DNA from: Saccharothrix australiensis
GTDB lineage: Bacteria > Actinomycetota > Actinomycetes > Mycobacteriales > Pseudonocardiaceae
Direction: 5' to 3'
Assembly: GCF_003634935.1 (NCBI RefSeq)
Contig: NZ_RBXO01000001.1
Coordinates: forward strand, 4,117,501-4,181,500
DNA: 64,000 nt
Positions 16,787-25,606 of the stretch are shown here, piece after piece. Under the pieces are notes generated by a model, which was given only the letters and a program-made list of their open reading frames with translations, made no database searches and had not been told where the DNA came from. Each line of letters begins with the position of its first letter. Position 1 is the first letter of the stretch. A program made the position numbers and the translations under genes.

Positions 16787-17473
16787 TCACGGGCACGGGG
16801 CCAGGGTCCGCTCCAGCGCCGCGCGTTCGGCCGGCGCCACGGTCAGCCCGTACTCGGCCTTCACCCCGACGTAGATGCGCGCGTAGGGGCAGGCGTAGGA
16901 GGGTTCGGGCGGCAGCCACTCGTCCGGCGTCCGGTCGCCCTTGGCCCGGTTGGCCCTGCCCTGCACGGCGAGCAGGTTGCGCAGGTCGTTGGCGGCGGCC
17001 GTGCGCCGCTCGGGCGGCCAGCCCGCCGCGCCGCTGCGCCACATCTCGGCCAGCGGCACCACGTGGTCGACCTGGACCTCGGACACGTCGGTCACCGTGC
17101 GGCCGGTGTACGGGTCGTGCAGCGTGCCACCGGTCACCGCGCACCGGCCCTCCTTGCGCACCACGTCGACGAGGTCGCGGGCCAACACCTGGCTGCGCTG
17201 GTCGCACCCGTCACCGTCCACGTCGGACCAGGGGCGGCCGAAGACGCAGGCCGCGCCGTCGTCGCAGTCGCGGACGTAGCCGTCGAGCCTGCCCGGCGCG
17301 GCCACCGCCAGCGAGGCGAGCAGGGAGCGGGCCGTCACGGCGTCCGGGGTGCCGGCGGGCACCCGGTCCGCGGCGGGCCCGGTCGACGCCCCCGGCGGGA
17401 CTCCCGACGGCGCGGCGCAGCCGGACGACGACAGCAGCGCGGCGAGCAGCGCGACCAAGACCGGCCGGGACAT
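16787..17473 (-). CDS. HNH nuclease-family lipoprotein
   Basis: A 228-residue exported protein. The first 20 residues are a lipoprotein signal ending in the lipobox LSSSGC, so Cys19 is probably lipidated and the protein tethered outside the membrane. The core carries VQVDHVVPLAEMWRSGA and NDLRNLLAVQGRANRAKGD, the HNH/DUF1524-type nuclease motif (His-His-Asn with metal binding), and a C-terminal CPYARIYVGVKAEYGL. Secreted actinobacterial HNH proteins of this type probably degrade DNA outside the cell, for nutrition or competition. Monocistronic; function by homology of motif only. Confidence 0.85.
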   Translation of the reverse strand: MSRPVLVALLAALLSSSGCAAPSGVPPGASTGPAADRVPAGTPDAVTARSLLASLAVAAPGRLDGYVRDCDDGAACVFGRPWSDVDGDGCDQRSQVLARDLVDVVRKEGRCAVTGGTLHDPYTGRTVTDVSEVQVDHVVPLAEMWRSGAAGWPPERRTAAANDLRNLLAVQGRANRAKGDRTPDEWLPPEPSYACPYARIYVGVKAEYGLTVAPAERAALERTLAPCP

Positions 17474-17536
17474 CGGCTCCTCCGGTATCCGTGGTGCCCA
17501 CCGGGATACCCGTGGGCGCGGACCGCGAGACGCCGC

Positions 17537-18013
17537 CTATCGGCCGAGGGCGTTGCGCCGGTAGGCGAGGTTGCTGCGGGTGGTGCGGATCAGCGGGTCG
17601 TCGGGGTCCTCCGCCCGCAGCCGGTCGGCCAGCAGCTCCTCGAACGCCGCCGCCGGGTCGCCCGCTTCGCCGAGCCGCCGGGCCAGGTGGCCGCGCGTGG
17701 TCAGGGTGACGGGGTGGTCGGGGCCCAGCACCCGCCGCTGGACGCCGACCAGCTCGCGCAGCGGCTCCACCGCGCCCGCCGGGTCGCCGTCCTCGCCCCG
17801 CCAGTACGCGAGGTTGTTGCGGGCCGCCAGGGTGTCGGCGTGCTCGGGCCCGAGCAGCGTCGCCGCGACCCGGCCGGGGTGCTGGTGGACGCCGCCGTAG
17901 ATGGCGCCGGCCTGCACCACCGTCCCCGCTCGCCCGCCGTTGACCGCCTTGGCCACGTCGCCGGCGGGCGGGGCGGGGTGCCCCGTCGGCTCGATCCGGT
18001 GCCCGCCACCCAT
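17537..18013 (-). CDS. Short tetratricopeptide protein, probably a remnant
   Basis: 158 residues. The start GGRAGTVVQAGAIYGGVHQH matches the N-terminal leader often seen on long actinobacterial NB-ARC/TPR proteins. It is followed almost at once by TPR units with HADTLAARNNLAYWRGEDGD and HPVTLTTRGHLARRLGEAGD, each with the L-G-x-x-H-P/A signature of the kinesin-light-chain type. The usual NTPase centre of several hundred residues is missing between the two parts. I read this as the product of a large in-frame deletion that left an intact short frame; it may still make a scaffold protein. No partner gene is evident. Confidence 0.6.
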   Translation of the reverse strand: MGGGHRIEPTGHPAPPAGDVAKAVNGGRAGTVVQAGAIYGGVHQHPGRVAATLLGPEHADTLAARNNLAYWRGEDGDPAGAVEPLRELVGVQRRVLGPDHPVTLTTRGHLARRLGEAGDPAAAFEELLADRLRAEDPDDPLIRTTRSNLAYRRNALGR

Positions 18014-18088
18014 GCGCGGATCATGCCGCGAACTGTCGGGCGCTCCGGCGGCGCGGGTCCCCGGACCGGGGGCCCGCGCCGGCCGGGG

Positions 18089-19138
18089 TCAGCGGCCCTG
18101 GAGGGACTTCACGTTGCGGCCGAAGGTCCAGCCCCGCGAGCCGTCCCAGTTGATCGACCAGGTCATCAGGCCCTTGAGCCCGCCGCTGTAGGTGTTCCAC
18201 GCCTGCGCGACCAGGCCGGGCGACATGTGGCCGCCGCCCGCGCCGGGCTGGGCGGGCAGGCCGGGCACCTGCTTGTCGAACGGCACCTTGATCGTCGTGC
18301 CCTGGATGACCAGCCCCTTGTTCAGGCAGTTCGTCTGGGCGGTGAAGCCCTGCACCGTGCCCGCCGAGTAGGAGTCGCCGTTGCAGCCGTACATGTTGCC
18401 GTTGTAGTACTGCATGTTCAGCCACCACAGGCGGCCGTTGTCGGCGTACTTCTTCACGATCGGCAGGTACGCGCCCCAGATCGAGCCGTAGGTGACGCTG
18501 CCGCCGGTCACGTACGCGGTCTCCGGCGCCATCGTCAGGCCGAAGTTCGACGGCATCTGCGCCAGCACGCCGTCGATGATCCGGATCAGGTTGGCCTGCG
18601 AGGTCGACGGCGTGTTGATGTTGCCGCTGCCGGTCAGGCCGGTCTCGACGTCGATGTCGATGCCGTCGAAGTTGTACTTCTTCAGGATCGGCACCACCGT
18701 CTGCACGAACCGGTCCGCCACGGCCGACGAGTTCAGGTCGATGCCCGCCGTCGCGCCGCCGATGGACATCAGGATCGTCAGGCCCGCCGCCTTGGCCGCG
18801 CACATCTCGGCCGGGGTGGCGACCTTGACGTTCGCGTCCATCCCGTCCTCCCACAGCACCGTGCCGTCGCCGCGGATCACCGGGAACGCGGCGTTGATCA
18901 CGTTGTAGCCGTTGTCCCGGATGCGCTGGTCGGTGATGGGTATCCACCCCATCGGCGGGTGCACGCCGTTCTTGGCGCCGTCCCAGTTCTCCCAGTAGCC
19001 GTGCAGCACCTTCCCGGTGGGCTTGGACTTGACCGCGCACACGTCCTCGGCCGGTGCCGCGGTCGCCGCGGCGGTCAGCGACGAGGTGAGGGCCAGTGCC
19101 GCGCCGACGGCGAGCAGTCGTGTCAGCCGACGAATCAT
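18089..19138 (-). CDS. Secreted GH18 chitinase
   Basis: A 349-residue secreted chitinase that cuts beta-1,4-GlcNAc chains. The signal peptide IRRLTRLLAVGAALALTSSL ends near ATAAP (residue 28). The glycoside hydrolase 18 barrel starts with VLHGYWENWDG, has LTILMSIGGATAG (second motif) and the catalytic FDGIDIDVETG, where the final Glu is the proton donor. LNMQYYNG and MTWSINWDG complete the site. There is no carbohydrate-binding or fibronectin domain, unlike many Streptomyces chitinases. I do not see the known direct-repeat chitinase operator upstream. Confidence 0.92.
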   Translation of the reverse strand: MIRRLTRLLAVGAALALTSSLTAAATAAPAEDVCAVKSKPTGKVLHGYWENWDGAKNGVHPPMGWIPITDQRIRDNGYNVINAAFPVIRGDGTVLWEDGMDANVKVATPAEMCAAKAAGLTILMSIGGATAGIDLNSSAVADRFVQTVVPILKKYNFDGIDIDVETGLTGSGNINTPSTSQANLIRIIDGVLAQMPSNFGLTMAPETAYVTGGSVTYGSIWGAYLPIVKKYADNGRLWWLNMQYYNGNMYGCNGDSYSAGTVQGFTAQTNCLNKGLVIQGTTIKVPFDKQVPGLPAQPGAGGGHMSPGLVAQAWNTYSGGLKGLMTWSINWDGSRGWTFGRNVKSLQGR

Positions 19139-19438
19139 GTCCCGACTCCTTCTGGGCGGTGCGCGTCCGCAGGGTCGCCCCGCCCGTGGTCGTTTCTCGG
19201 CGAGGTCCGCCTGCCCACCGCGTGATCAGGGTCGCGGTGGGGTCGCCGCGCGTCGGAGACGGCTTCCCCTGGGCAGCGCACGAACCTCCGGGGTTGTCGC
19301 TCACTGGCCCCCGGCGGTGTCGCCGCCGGTTCGCGCCGCCAGAAGTGATCTATCGGAAACCTCATGGAAGCAGCCCGTCGGTGGCCGTCACAACCCGGCG
19401 TTCGGCGGAACCTGGGCCGGTTCTGGTACGACCACCGC

Positions 19439-20374
19439 ATGGGAGATGTGGCGGTGATCGGGTCCGGCGTGATCGGGTTGACGTGCGCGCTGCGGCTGGC
19501 CGAGGCGGGGCACCGGGTCGAGGTGGTCGCCGACCGGCGTCCGCCGGACACCGTGTCGGCGGTGGCGGGCGGGCTGTGGTTCCCCTACCGGGCCGCGCCG
19601 CCCGACCGGGTGCTGCGGTGGGGCGCGGTGTCGCTGTCCCGGTTCGCCGCGCTGGCCGGGGAGGGCGGGAACGGGGTGCTCCTGCGGGAGGGCGTCGTGC
19701 TGCACCGCCGCGCCTCGCCCGACCTGGGGTGGACGGCCGCGGTGCGCGGGCACCGGCCGGCGTCGGCGGCGGAGCTGCCGGGCGGCGCGGTGTCCGGCGT
19801 GGTGTGCACGCTGCCCGTGGTGGACCTGCCGGTGTACCTGGAGTGGCTGGTCGGGCGGTGCGCGCGGGCGGGGGTGCGGTTCCGGTCGGCGACGGTCGGC
19901 CGGCTCGCGGAGCTGCCGCAGGAGCGGGTCGTCGTCGCCGCCGGGCTGCGGTCGGGCGAGCTGACCGGCGACCCGTCGCTCGCGCCGGTGCGCGGCCAGG
20001 TCGTGCGGCTGGCCAACCCCGGCCTGACGCGGTGGGTGGTGGACGACGACAACCCCGCCGGGATGGCCTACGTGATCCCGCGCGACGGCGACGTGGTGTG
20101 CGGCGGCACGGCGGACGAGGGGGAGTCGGACCTGGCGGTGGACCCGGCGGTGGAGCGCGCCGTGCTGGCGCGGGCGGTGGCGCTGGCGCCGGAGCTGCGC
20201 GACGCGCCCGTGCTGTCCCGCGCGGTGGGGCTGCGGCCCGTCCGGCCGTCGGTGCGGGTGGACCGGGTCGAGCGGGACGGGCGCGTGGTGATCAGCTGCT
20301 ACGGGCACGGCGGGGCCGGTGTCACGCTGTCGTGGGGCTGCGCCGAGGACGTGGTGGAGCTGGCCGGGCGGTGA
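19439..20374 (+). CDS. FAD-dependent D-amino-acid oxidase-like enzyme
   Basis: A 311-residue flavoprotein of the DAO family. Residues 4-30 form the Rossmann FAD site (VAVIGSGVIGLTCALRLAEA), then AVAGGLWFPY matches the DAO loop that contacts FAD. The substrate end carries GLRPVRPSVRVD in place of the usual GxRPxR, and the C-terminus has the FAD-closing GHGGAGVTLSWGCA. It should oxidise D-amino acids to keto acids with peroxide formation. The ATG at 19439 is chosen over ATG 19364 because the latter adds an unconserved leader, and TACGAC sits six bases before 19439 as a possible leaderless -10 box. Confidence 0.88.
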   Translation: MGDVAVIGSGVIGLTCALRLAEAGHRVEVVADRRPPDTVSAVAGGLWFPYRAAPPDRVLRWGAVSLSRFAALAGEGGNGVLLREGVVLHRRASPDLGWTAAVRGHRPASAAELPGGAVSGVVCTLPVVDLPVYLEWLVGRCARAGVRFRSATVGRLAELPQERVVVAAGLRSGELTGDPSLAPVRGQVVRLANPGLTRWVVDDDNPAGMAYVIPRDGDVVCGGTADEGESDLAVDPAVERAVLARAVALAPELRDAPVLSRAVGLRPVRPSVRVDRVERDGRVVISCYGHGGAGVTLSWGCAEDVVELAGR

Positions 20375-20475
20375 CGCGGACGGCGCGGTGCGGTGACCGG
20401 TGCGGTCCTCGGCGACGCCGCCGGCGCGGTGCGGGACCTCGGCGACGCGGTGCTGGGACCTCGCCGGTGCGGTGA

Positions 20476-20491
20476 CTCCGCAAGTGCGGAG
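20476..20491. terminator. Hairpin between convergent genes
   Basis: CTCCGCA-AG-TGCGGAG (7+2+7) lies between the oxidase gene (ending 20374) and the convergent hypothetical gene (ending 20530). The stretch before it, 20380-20470, is built of decayed units with GACCTCGGCGACG and GCGGTGC. Confidence 0.5.
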
Positions 20492-20529
20492 CGGTCCTCG
20501 GTGCCGCCGGGCGGTCGGTGCGCGACGGG

Positions 20530-21051
20530 TCACGGGCGCGGCGTGAGCACGGCGACCTCGGTGACCCGGTGCAGGAACTCCGGGGTCGCCGCGCCCTCCA
20601 CCGCCTCGGCTTCCGCGACGACCACCGTCGTGCCCAGCAGCTCGGAGTCGTAGTGGTGCGCGGTGAAGGTGATCTCGTCCCGGAGCAGCAGCCGGGCGGA
20701 CAGCGGCGTGATGTCGCCCGTGCCGTGGACGTCCTCGACCCGCTTGAACGCGCCGGCGGTGTCCCGCTCGGCGAACTCCACCCATGCCACCGACACCGCG
20801 ACCACGGTGCCCTTGTCGTCGGCGAGGGTGACCAGCAGGCGGCTCAACGACGTGCACGGCGCGGTCGTCAGCAGCTCGCGCACCTGCCCGAACGAGTTCG
20901 CGACGCAGTCGCCGTCGGCGCGCGTGACGCGGTCGACCACGCGCAGGCCGAGCCCGCGCCACGCGCCGTCGTCGTGCGGCCCGAGCCCGCTCGCGCCGAC
21001 CGCGACGGCACCCGCCAGCGCGGCGGCGGTGACCACACCTCCGACACCCAC
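20530..21051 (-). CDS. Hypothetical exported or membrane-anchored protein
   Basis: 173 residues of unknown function. The first 20 residues are hydrophobic (VGGVVTAAALAGAVAVGA) and act as signal anchor. The rest is a soluble domain with two cysteines (DGDCVANSF and TTAPCTSLSRLLV) that could form a disulfide outside the cell, and a conserved-looking stretch AVSVAWVEFAERDTAGAFK. GC-rich third codon positions throughout support coding. The GTG at 21051 is the first usable start. I do not recognise a domain. The gene stands alone, converging with the oxidase. Confidence 0.65.
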   Translation of the reverse strand: MGVGGVVTAAALAGAVAVGASGLGPHDDGAWRGLGLRVVDRVTRADGDCVANSFGQVRELLTTAPCTSLSRLLVTLADDKGTVVAVSVAWVEFAERDTAGAFKRVEDVHGTGDITPLSARLLLRDEITFTAHHYDSELLGTTVVVAEAEAVEGAATPEFLHRVTEVAVLTPRP

Positions 21052-21498
21052 GACGCCCTCCCACCACCGCCGCGCCCGGAATCCCCGGACCCCCCTGGCG
21101 TTTCCCGCGGCGGCGGGCGCCCAAACCCCGGCAGCACCGCCGGCGGGCGCGTCCGGGTTCCGCCTCCGTCACCCGACCGATGTCTCGACGCCGCCGAAGG
21201 GCCATCGTGGGAGCACGCCCCACCGTCGTCCCCGACACCCGACGCGGCGGATCGCCGGTGGCCGCGGCGGGTCGCGGCGGTGGGGCGGCCGGCCACGGCG
21301 AGCGCGCCCCCGGCGACCTCGGGCCGCCGCTCGCCCCGCGGGTGGTCGCGGCGTGCGGCGCGCCGCCGGCCACTCCCGGCGACGACGGCCTTCGCGGCCT
21401 GTCGCGCCCGTCGGGCACACGGGCGCGGGCGACGGCCGTCGTCACCGGGACCGACCCCGCGGCGGGTCGGACGGCGCGCCGACCGGTCCGATCCGGGT
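21052..21498. other. Intergenic region without recognised gene
   Basis: About 450 bases of very GC-rich sequence between the divergent hypothetical gene and the polymerase gene. Long open frames cross it, but none shows a credible protein. Only the -10 box at 21499 is supportable. Confidence 0.4.
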
Positions 21499-21504
21499 TA
21501 GGTT
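21499..21504 (+). promoter_or_regulatory. -10 box of a leaderless transcript
   Basis: TAGGTT ends six bases before the ATG at 21511, the usual distance for actinobacterial leaderless mRNAs. There is no ribosome binding site, which supports both the promoter and this start. No good -35 box is visible. Confidence 0.5.
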
Positions 21505-21510
21505 CCCGGC

Positions 21511-22449
21511 ATGGGCAACGCGGTGGAGCTGGAGGTCGGGGACCGCACCGTGCGGATCTCCCACCCCGATCGCGTTTACTTCCCGGCACGCGGCGAGACC
21601 AAGCTCGACCTCGCCCGCTACTACCTGTCGGTCGGCGACGGCATCGTGCGGGCGCTGCGCGAGCGGCCGTGCATGATGCACCGCTTCCCGTCGGGGGTCA
21701 CCGGGGAGAAGGTGCACCAGAAGCGACTGCCCGCCGGCGCGCCGCCGTGGGTGCGGACGGTGCGCGTGAGCTTCCCCCGCTACGGGCGGCACGCCGACGA
21801 GCTGTGCGTCACCGGGTTGGCCGACGTGATCTGGGCGGTGCAGATGTCGACCGTCGAGTTCCACCCGTGGAACTCGCGGCGCGCCGACACCGAGAAGCCC
21901 GACGAGTGGCGCATCGACCTCGACCCGATGCCGGACTGCCCGTTCTCCCGCGTGCGGCGGGTCGCCGGGGTGGTGCGCGAGGTGCTCGACGAGCTGGGCG
22001 CGGTCGGGTTCCCGAAGACCTCCGGCGGGCGCGGCCTGCACGTCTACGTGCGCATCGAGCCCGAGTGGGGGTTCGCCGACGTGCGGCGGGCCGCGCTCGC
22101 GTTCGCGCGGGAGGTGGAGCGGCGCGCACCCGACGACGTCACCACCGCCTGGTGGCGGCGCGATCGGGACCCGGCCGCGCTCTTCGTGGACTATAACCAG
22201 AACAGTCGTGATCACACGATCGCGAGCGCCTACTCTGTGCGTGGGGTGCCGGAGGCGACGGTGTCCACGCCGGTGCGGTGGGACGAGGTCGAGGCGCTGG
22301 ACCCGCGCGACTTCACCATCGCGACGGTGCCCGCGCGCTACGCCGAGCTGGGCGACCTCCACGCGGGCATCGACGAGGCGGTGTTCTCCCTGCGGCCACT
22401 GCTGGAGTGGGCCGACCGGGACGGCGACGAACCGCCCGAGGGCACCTGA
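21511..22449 (+). CDS. LigD-type DNA polymerase/primase domain protein
   Basis: A 312-residue archaeo-eukaryotic primase-like polymerase of the LigD PolDom group, which adds nucleotides, often ribonucleotides, at broken DNA ends. The metal-binding Asp pair lies in WRIDLDPMPDCP, and the nucleotide-binding His in FPKTSGGRGLHVYVR. FVDYNQNSRDHTIASAYSVR is the conserved region near the end. Ligase and phosphoesterase domains are absent. It lies 34 kb from the Ku/LigD block in this window, so it is a second, unlinked PolDom gene. Leaderless start at ATG 21511. Confidence 0.9.
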   Translation: MGNAVELEVGDRTVRISHPDRVYFPARGETKLDLARYYLSVGDGIVRALRERPCMMHRFPSGVTGEKVHQKRLPAGAPPWVRTVRVSFPRYGRHADELCVTGLADVIWAVQMSTVEFHPWNSRRADTEKPDEWRIDLDPMPDCPFSRVRRVAGVVREVLDELGAVGFPKTSGGRGLHVYVRIEPEWGFADVRRAALAFAREVERRAPDDVTTAWWRRDRDPAALFVDYNQNSRDHTIASAYSVRGVPEATVSTPVRWDEVEALDPRDFTIATVPARYAELGDLHAGIDEAVFSLRPLLEWADRDGDEPPEGT

Positions 22450-22550
22450 CCCGCCGACCTCCCACCGCCGCGACTTCCCCACCGCACGGCCGTTCCCGCC
22501 GCGCGAGCCCGCCGCCGCGACACATGGCTGGACGGCTGCGCCATGATGGG

Positions 22551-22618
22551 CCCCAGGGGGTGACACGCAGAGGGGGACACGCAGGGGGGACACATGGGGG
22601 GTGACACATGGGGGACAC
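22551..22618 (+). repeat. Tandem G-rich repeat over RBS and start codon
   Basis: About five degenerate 11-15-base units with the core GGGGG(T)GACAC(G/A) followed by CAG or ATG run from 22551 to 22618. The last units supply both the ribosome site and the ATG of the AAA ATPase gene; an earlier unit holds another ATG. Copy changes could alter translation initiation. Confidence 0.75.
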
Positions 22619-24068
22619 GACCGACGACGAGGTCCGCGCCCTGGCCGCGAGCCTGCGCCGGCTGTTCCAGCTGACCACCGCGGTGGTCGACGAGGACGGC
22701 CGCACCGCGCCGCTGATCACGAAGGTCTCGGACCACCTCGGCCTGGACCTGGGCGACGTGCTGTCCGTGGCGACGAAGTTCCCGGCGTGGGAGCACGTCA
22801 ACGTGCAGCGCGGCGTCGACGCCTACCTCGCCGAGCACACGCCGGGCGCCGCGTGGTTCGGCGTCAGCGGCTCGCACCGCGGCCACGAGGACCTGCTGTC
22901 CATGCTGGTCGCGGCCCGCCGTCAGCAGCTGTACGACCTGGGCGCGGCGGACTACGCCACCGCCGCCGTCGGCCCGGACCGCACCGCGGAGGTCGTGCAG
23001 CTCGGCCTCGTCGCGACCCGCGCGCCCGACGGCGCACCGGTCGTCGTCGGTGTGCGGGGCGCGGCGGCGGAGTACGGGCAGCCCACGTGCCGGCTGGAGG
23101 TGCTGGCCGCCGACCGGGGCACGGCGCGGGCGGTCGGCGAGGAGATCGAGCGGCTGATGCGCCTGCACGACGTGTTCCGCCGCCAGGTGCTGTCGTTCGG
23201 CGTCAGCGAGCACCGGGGCAACGAGCTGGTCAGCTTCCTGCCCAGGCCGACGTTGGACGCGGACGCCGTGGTGCTGCCCGACGGCGTGCTGGACTCCGTC
23301 GAACGGCACGTGGTGGGCGTCGCCGAGCACTCCGAGCGGCTGCTCGCGGCGGGGCAGCACCTCAAGCGCGGCCTGCTGCTGCACGGCCCGCCAGGCACCG
23401 GCAAGACGCACACCGTGCGGTACCTGATGAGCCGGATGACCGGGTGCACGGTGATCCTGCTGACCGGTCCCGCGATGCGCCTGATCGGGCAGGCGGCGGC
23501 GCTCGCGCGGCGGCTCCAGCCGGCCATGCTCGTGGTCGAGGACGTCGACCTGGTCGCGATGGACCGGGGCCACTCGCCCGGCGGCACGAACCCGCTGCTG
23601 TTCGCGCTGCTGGAGGCGATGGACGGGGTCGGCGCGGACGCGGACGTGACGTTCGTGCTCACCACCAACCGCGCGGCCGAGCTGGAACGCGCGCTCGCCG
23701 ACCGGCCAGGGCGGATCGACCTGGCGGTGGAGATCCCGCGCCCGGACGCCGAGGGTCGCCGCCGGCTGCTGCGGCTCTACGGCCGGGGCGTGGACCTGCG
23801 GGCCGACCTCGAACCCGTGGTGGCGGCGACGGAGGGCGCGACGGCGTCGTTCATCAAGGAGCTGCTGCGCCGGGCCGTGCTGGACGCGGTGCGGGCGGGC
23901 GGCGCTGGTACGCCGGTGATCGGGGACGAGCTGGCCGCGCTCGCGCGGGAGATGACCGACGAGCGCAGGTCGCTGACCAGCGTGCTGCTCGGCGGGAAAC
24001 CCGGACCGCCCGGCCGGCCGCGACTCGGGCCGCACGCCGTTCCCGGTGTGGCGCCCGACATCGTCTAG
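22608..24068 (+). CDS. AAA-family ATPase
   Basis: A 486-residue ATPase with one AAA module in its second half. Walker A is LLHGPPGTGKTHTVRYL (near residue 260), Walker B LVVEDVDLVAMDRG, sensor 1 FVLTTNRAAEL and the arginine-finger region DRPGRIDLAVEIPRPD. The N-terminal 220 residues are a specific domain with no name I recognise (ATKFPAWEHVNVQRGVDAYL). The layout resembles bacterial AAA proteins related to proteasome or CDC48-type unfoldases, but the partner is unknown. The ATG at 22608 lies in a G-rich tandem repeat that supplies its ribosome site. Monocistronic. Confidence 0.85.
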   Translation: MGDTTDDEVRALAASLRRLFQLTTAVVDEDGRTAPLITKVSDHLGLDLGDVLSVATKFPAWEHVNVQRGVDAYLAEHTPGAAWFGVSGSHRGHEDLLSMLVAARRQQLYDLGAADYATAAVGPDRTAEVVQLGLVATRAPDGAPVVVGVRGAAAEYGQPTCRLEVLAADRGTARAVGEEIERLMRLHDVFRRQVLSFGVSEHRGNELVSFLPRPTLDADAVVLPDGVLDSVERHVVGVAEHSERLLAAGQHLKRGLLLHGPPGTGKTHTVRYLMSRMTGCTVILLTGPAMRLIGQAAALARRLQPAMLVVEDVDLVAMDRGHSPGGTNPLLFALLEAMDGVGADADVTFVLTTNRAAELERALADRPGRIDLAVEIPRPDAEGRRRLLRLYGRGVDLRADLEPVVAATEGATASFIKELLRRAVLDAVRAGGAGTPVIGDELAALAREMTDERRSLTSVLLGGKPGPPGRPRLGPHAVPGVAPDIV

Positions 24069-24236
24069 GAGTGCAAGGAGCGGCGGTGCCGCCGGCCCGG
24101 CACCGGGCCGTTCCGGCCGAAGGCGTGCCCGGACGCGGGCCAGGGTGCGTTCGCGGGTGCGCCCGTTGGTCCGGATGCACCCGGATTCCCTCATCTGCCC
24201 GCTGAAACGCGAACCCTTCTCGGACAGACTTCCGTC

Positions 24237-25454
24237 ATGAGCGATCCAGCCCTCGCACCGCCCGCCCACGCCCTGCTCGCACCCGGTGTCGCCGAGAACC
24301 CGCACCCGGTGCTGCACCGCCTCCGCGCCGAAGACCCGGTGAGCTGGGTGCCCGGCCTCGACGGCTACCTGGTGACCCGGCACGCGGACATCGTCGCGGC
24401 GCTCAAGGACCGCCGCCTGGCCCCCGCCAACCTCGCGCAGGGCCTGGACCGGCTGAGCCAGGCCGAGCGCGACGAACTCGCGCCCGTCCTCCAGTCCGTC
24501 GCGCTGTGGATGGGCCACACCGACGAGGCCGACCACGTGCGGTTCCAGCAGCTGCTCAAGCGCTACTTCACGCCCGCCACCGTGGCCGGGCTCCGGCCGC
24601 GCGTCGCGCAGCTGACCGGCGAGCTGATCGACGCCGTGGCCGACGCCGGCCGGATGGACGTGGTCGCGGACCTGGCGTACCCGCTGCCCGCCAACGTGAT
24701 CGCCGAGATGCTGGGCATGCCGACCGAGGAGCGCGAGCGGCTCCAGGCGTGGTCGCGGGACATCCTCGCGCTGTTCGCGCCCGCCGACTTCGAGCAGCTC
24801 AAGCAGTGCCAGCGCAGCGTGCTGGAGATGCAGGACCACTTGCGCGGCCTGGTGGCGCGGCGGCGGGTCGAGCCCAGGGACGACCTGCTGAGCATGTTCG
24901 CGGCCGCCGAGCGGGAGGGCGTGGTCGACGAGGACGAGATCGTCGCCAACTGCGTGCTGCTGCTGTTCGCCGGGCACGAGACGACCGCGAACCTGATCGC
25001 CAACGGCCTGGTGCTGCTGTTCGACCACCCCGACCAGTTCGAGCTGCTCAAGTCGCGCCGCGAGCTGATGCCCACGGCCGTGGAGGAGATGCTGCGCTGC
25101 GACGGCCCGGCGAACGTGATCCTGCGGGTCGCCACCGAGCCGGTCGGGATCGGCGGCCGGGAGGTGGCCGCCGGGCAGGTGCTGTACCTCGCGATGCTGG
25201 CGGGCAACCGCGACCCGGAGGTGTTCGCCGACCCGGACCGGTTCGACATCACCCGAAAGCCCAACCGGCACACCGCGTTCGGGCTCGGCGCGTTCTACTG
25301 CCTGGGCGCGGCGCTGGCCCGGATGGAGGCCGACGTGTGCTTCAGCGTCCTGCTCGACCGCCTGCCCGGCCTGCGGCCCGCCTACGACCGGGTGGACCGC
25401 TTCCTCGCGCCGCCGCTGAACACGCGCCTGGAAACGCTGGAGGTCGCGTTCTAG
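24237..25454 (+). CDS. Cytochrome P450
   Basis: A 405-residue soluble bacterial P450 monooxygenase. The I-helix oxygen-activating motif is LLFAGHETTANLIANG (residues 240-255), the ExxR pair lies in VEEMLRCDGP, and the haem loop is FGLGAFYCLGAALARME, with the Cys ligand present. Class I P450s need a ferredoxin and reductase, neither of which is adjacent. The substrate is unknown; the sequence is of the general actinobacterial secondary-metabolism or degradation type. The ATG at 24237 has no clear ribosome site; CAGACT six bases upstream may be a leaderless -10 box. The next gene downstream is the XRE-cupin regulator, about 150 bases away. Confidence 0.92.
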   Translation: MSDPALAPPAHALLAPGVAENPHPVLHRLRAEDPVSWVPGLDGYLVTRHADIVAALKDRRLAPANLAQGLDRLSQAERDELAPVLQSVALWMGHTDEADHVRFQQLLKRYFTPATVAGLRPRVAQLTGELIDAVADAGRMDVVADLAYPLPANVIAEMLGMPTEERERLQAWSRDILALFAPADFEQLKQCQRSVLEMQDHLRGLVARRRVEPRDDLLSMFAAAEREGVVDEDEIVANCVLLLFAGHETTANLIANGLVLLFDHPDQFELLKSRRELMPTAVEEMLRCDGPANVILRVATEPVGIGGREVAAGQVLYLAMLAGNRDPEVFADPDRFDITRKPNRHTAFGLGAFYCLGAALARMEADVCFSVLLDRLPGLRPAYDRVDRFLAPPLNTRLETLEVAF

Positions 25455-25582
25455 TCGACCACCCGCCCCGTGGACCCGCTGATCGAGGACGGTGTCCACG
25501 GGGGACGGCCGTCGAGCGGGTCCGGTCGCCCGCGCCGCACGTCCGCCGGCGCGGGCCTCGCGGTCCGGGGTTGCAAAACGGG

Positions 25583-25597
25583 TTGCCGGTTCGGCAA
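25583..25597 (+). promoter_or_regulatory. Palindromic operator before the XRE-cupin gene
   Basis: TTGCC-GGTTC-GGCAA is a 5+5+5 inverted repeat ending ten bases before the GTG of the regulator gene. The same half-sites with identical spacing occur upstream of the methyltransferase gene (26961-26975). This is a probable autoregulatory site. Confidence 0.6.
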
Positions 25598-25606
25598 GGT
25601 GGGCCC

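Noticed and set aside
22551-22618. CRISPR-like array
   Set aside because: Units are adjacent and short without unique spacers; it is a simple tandem repeat.
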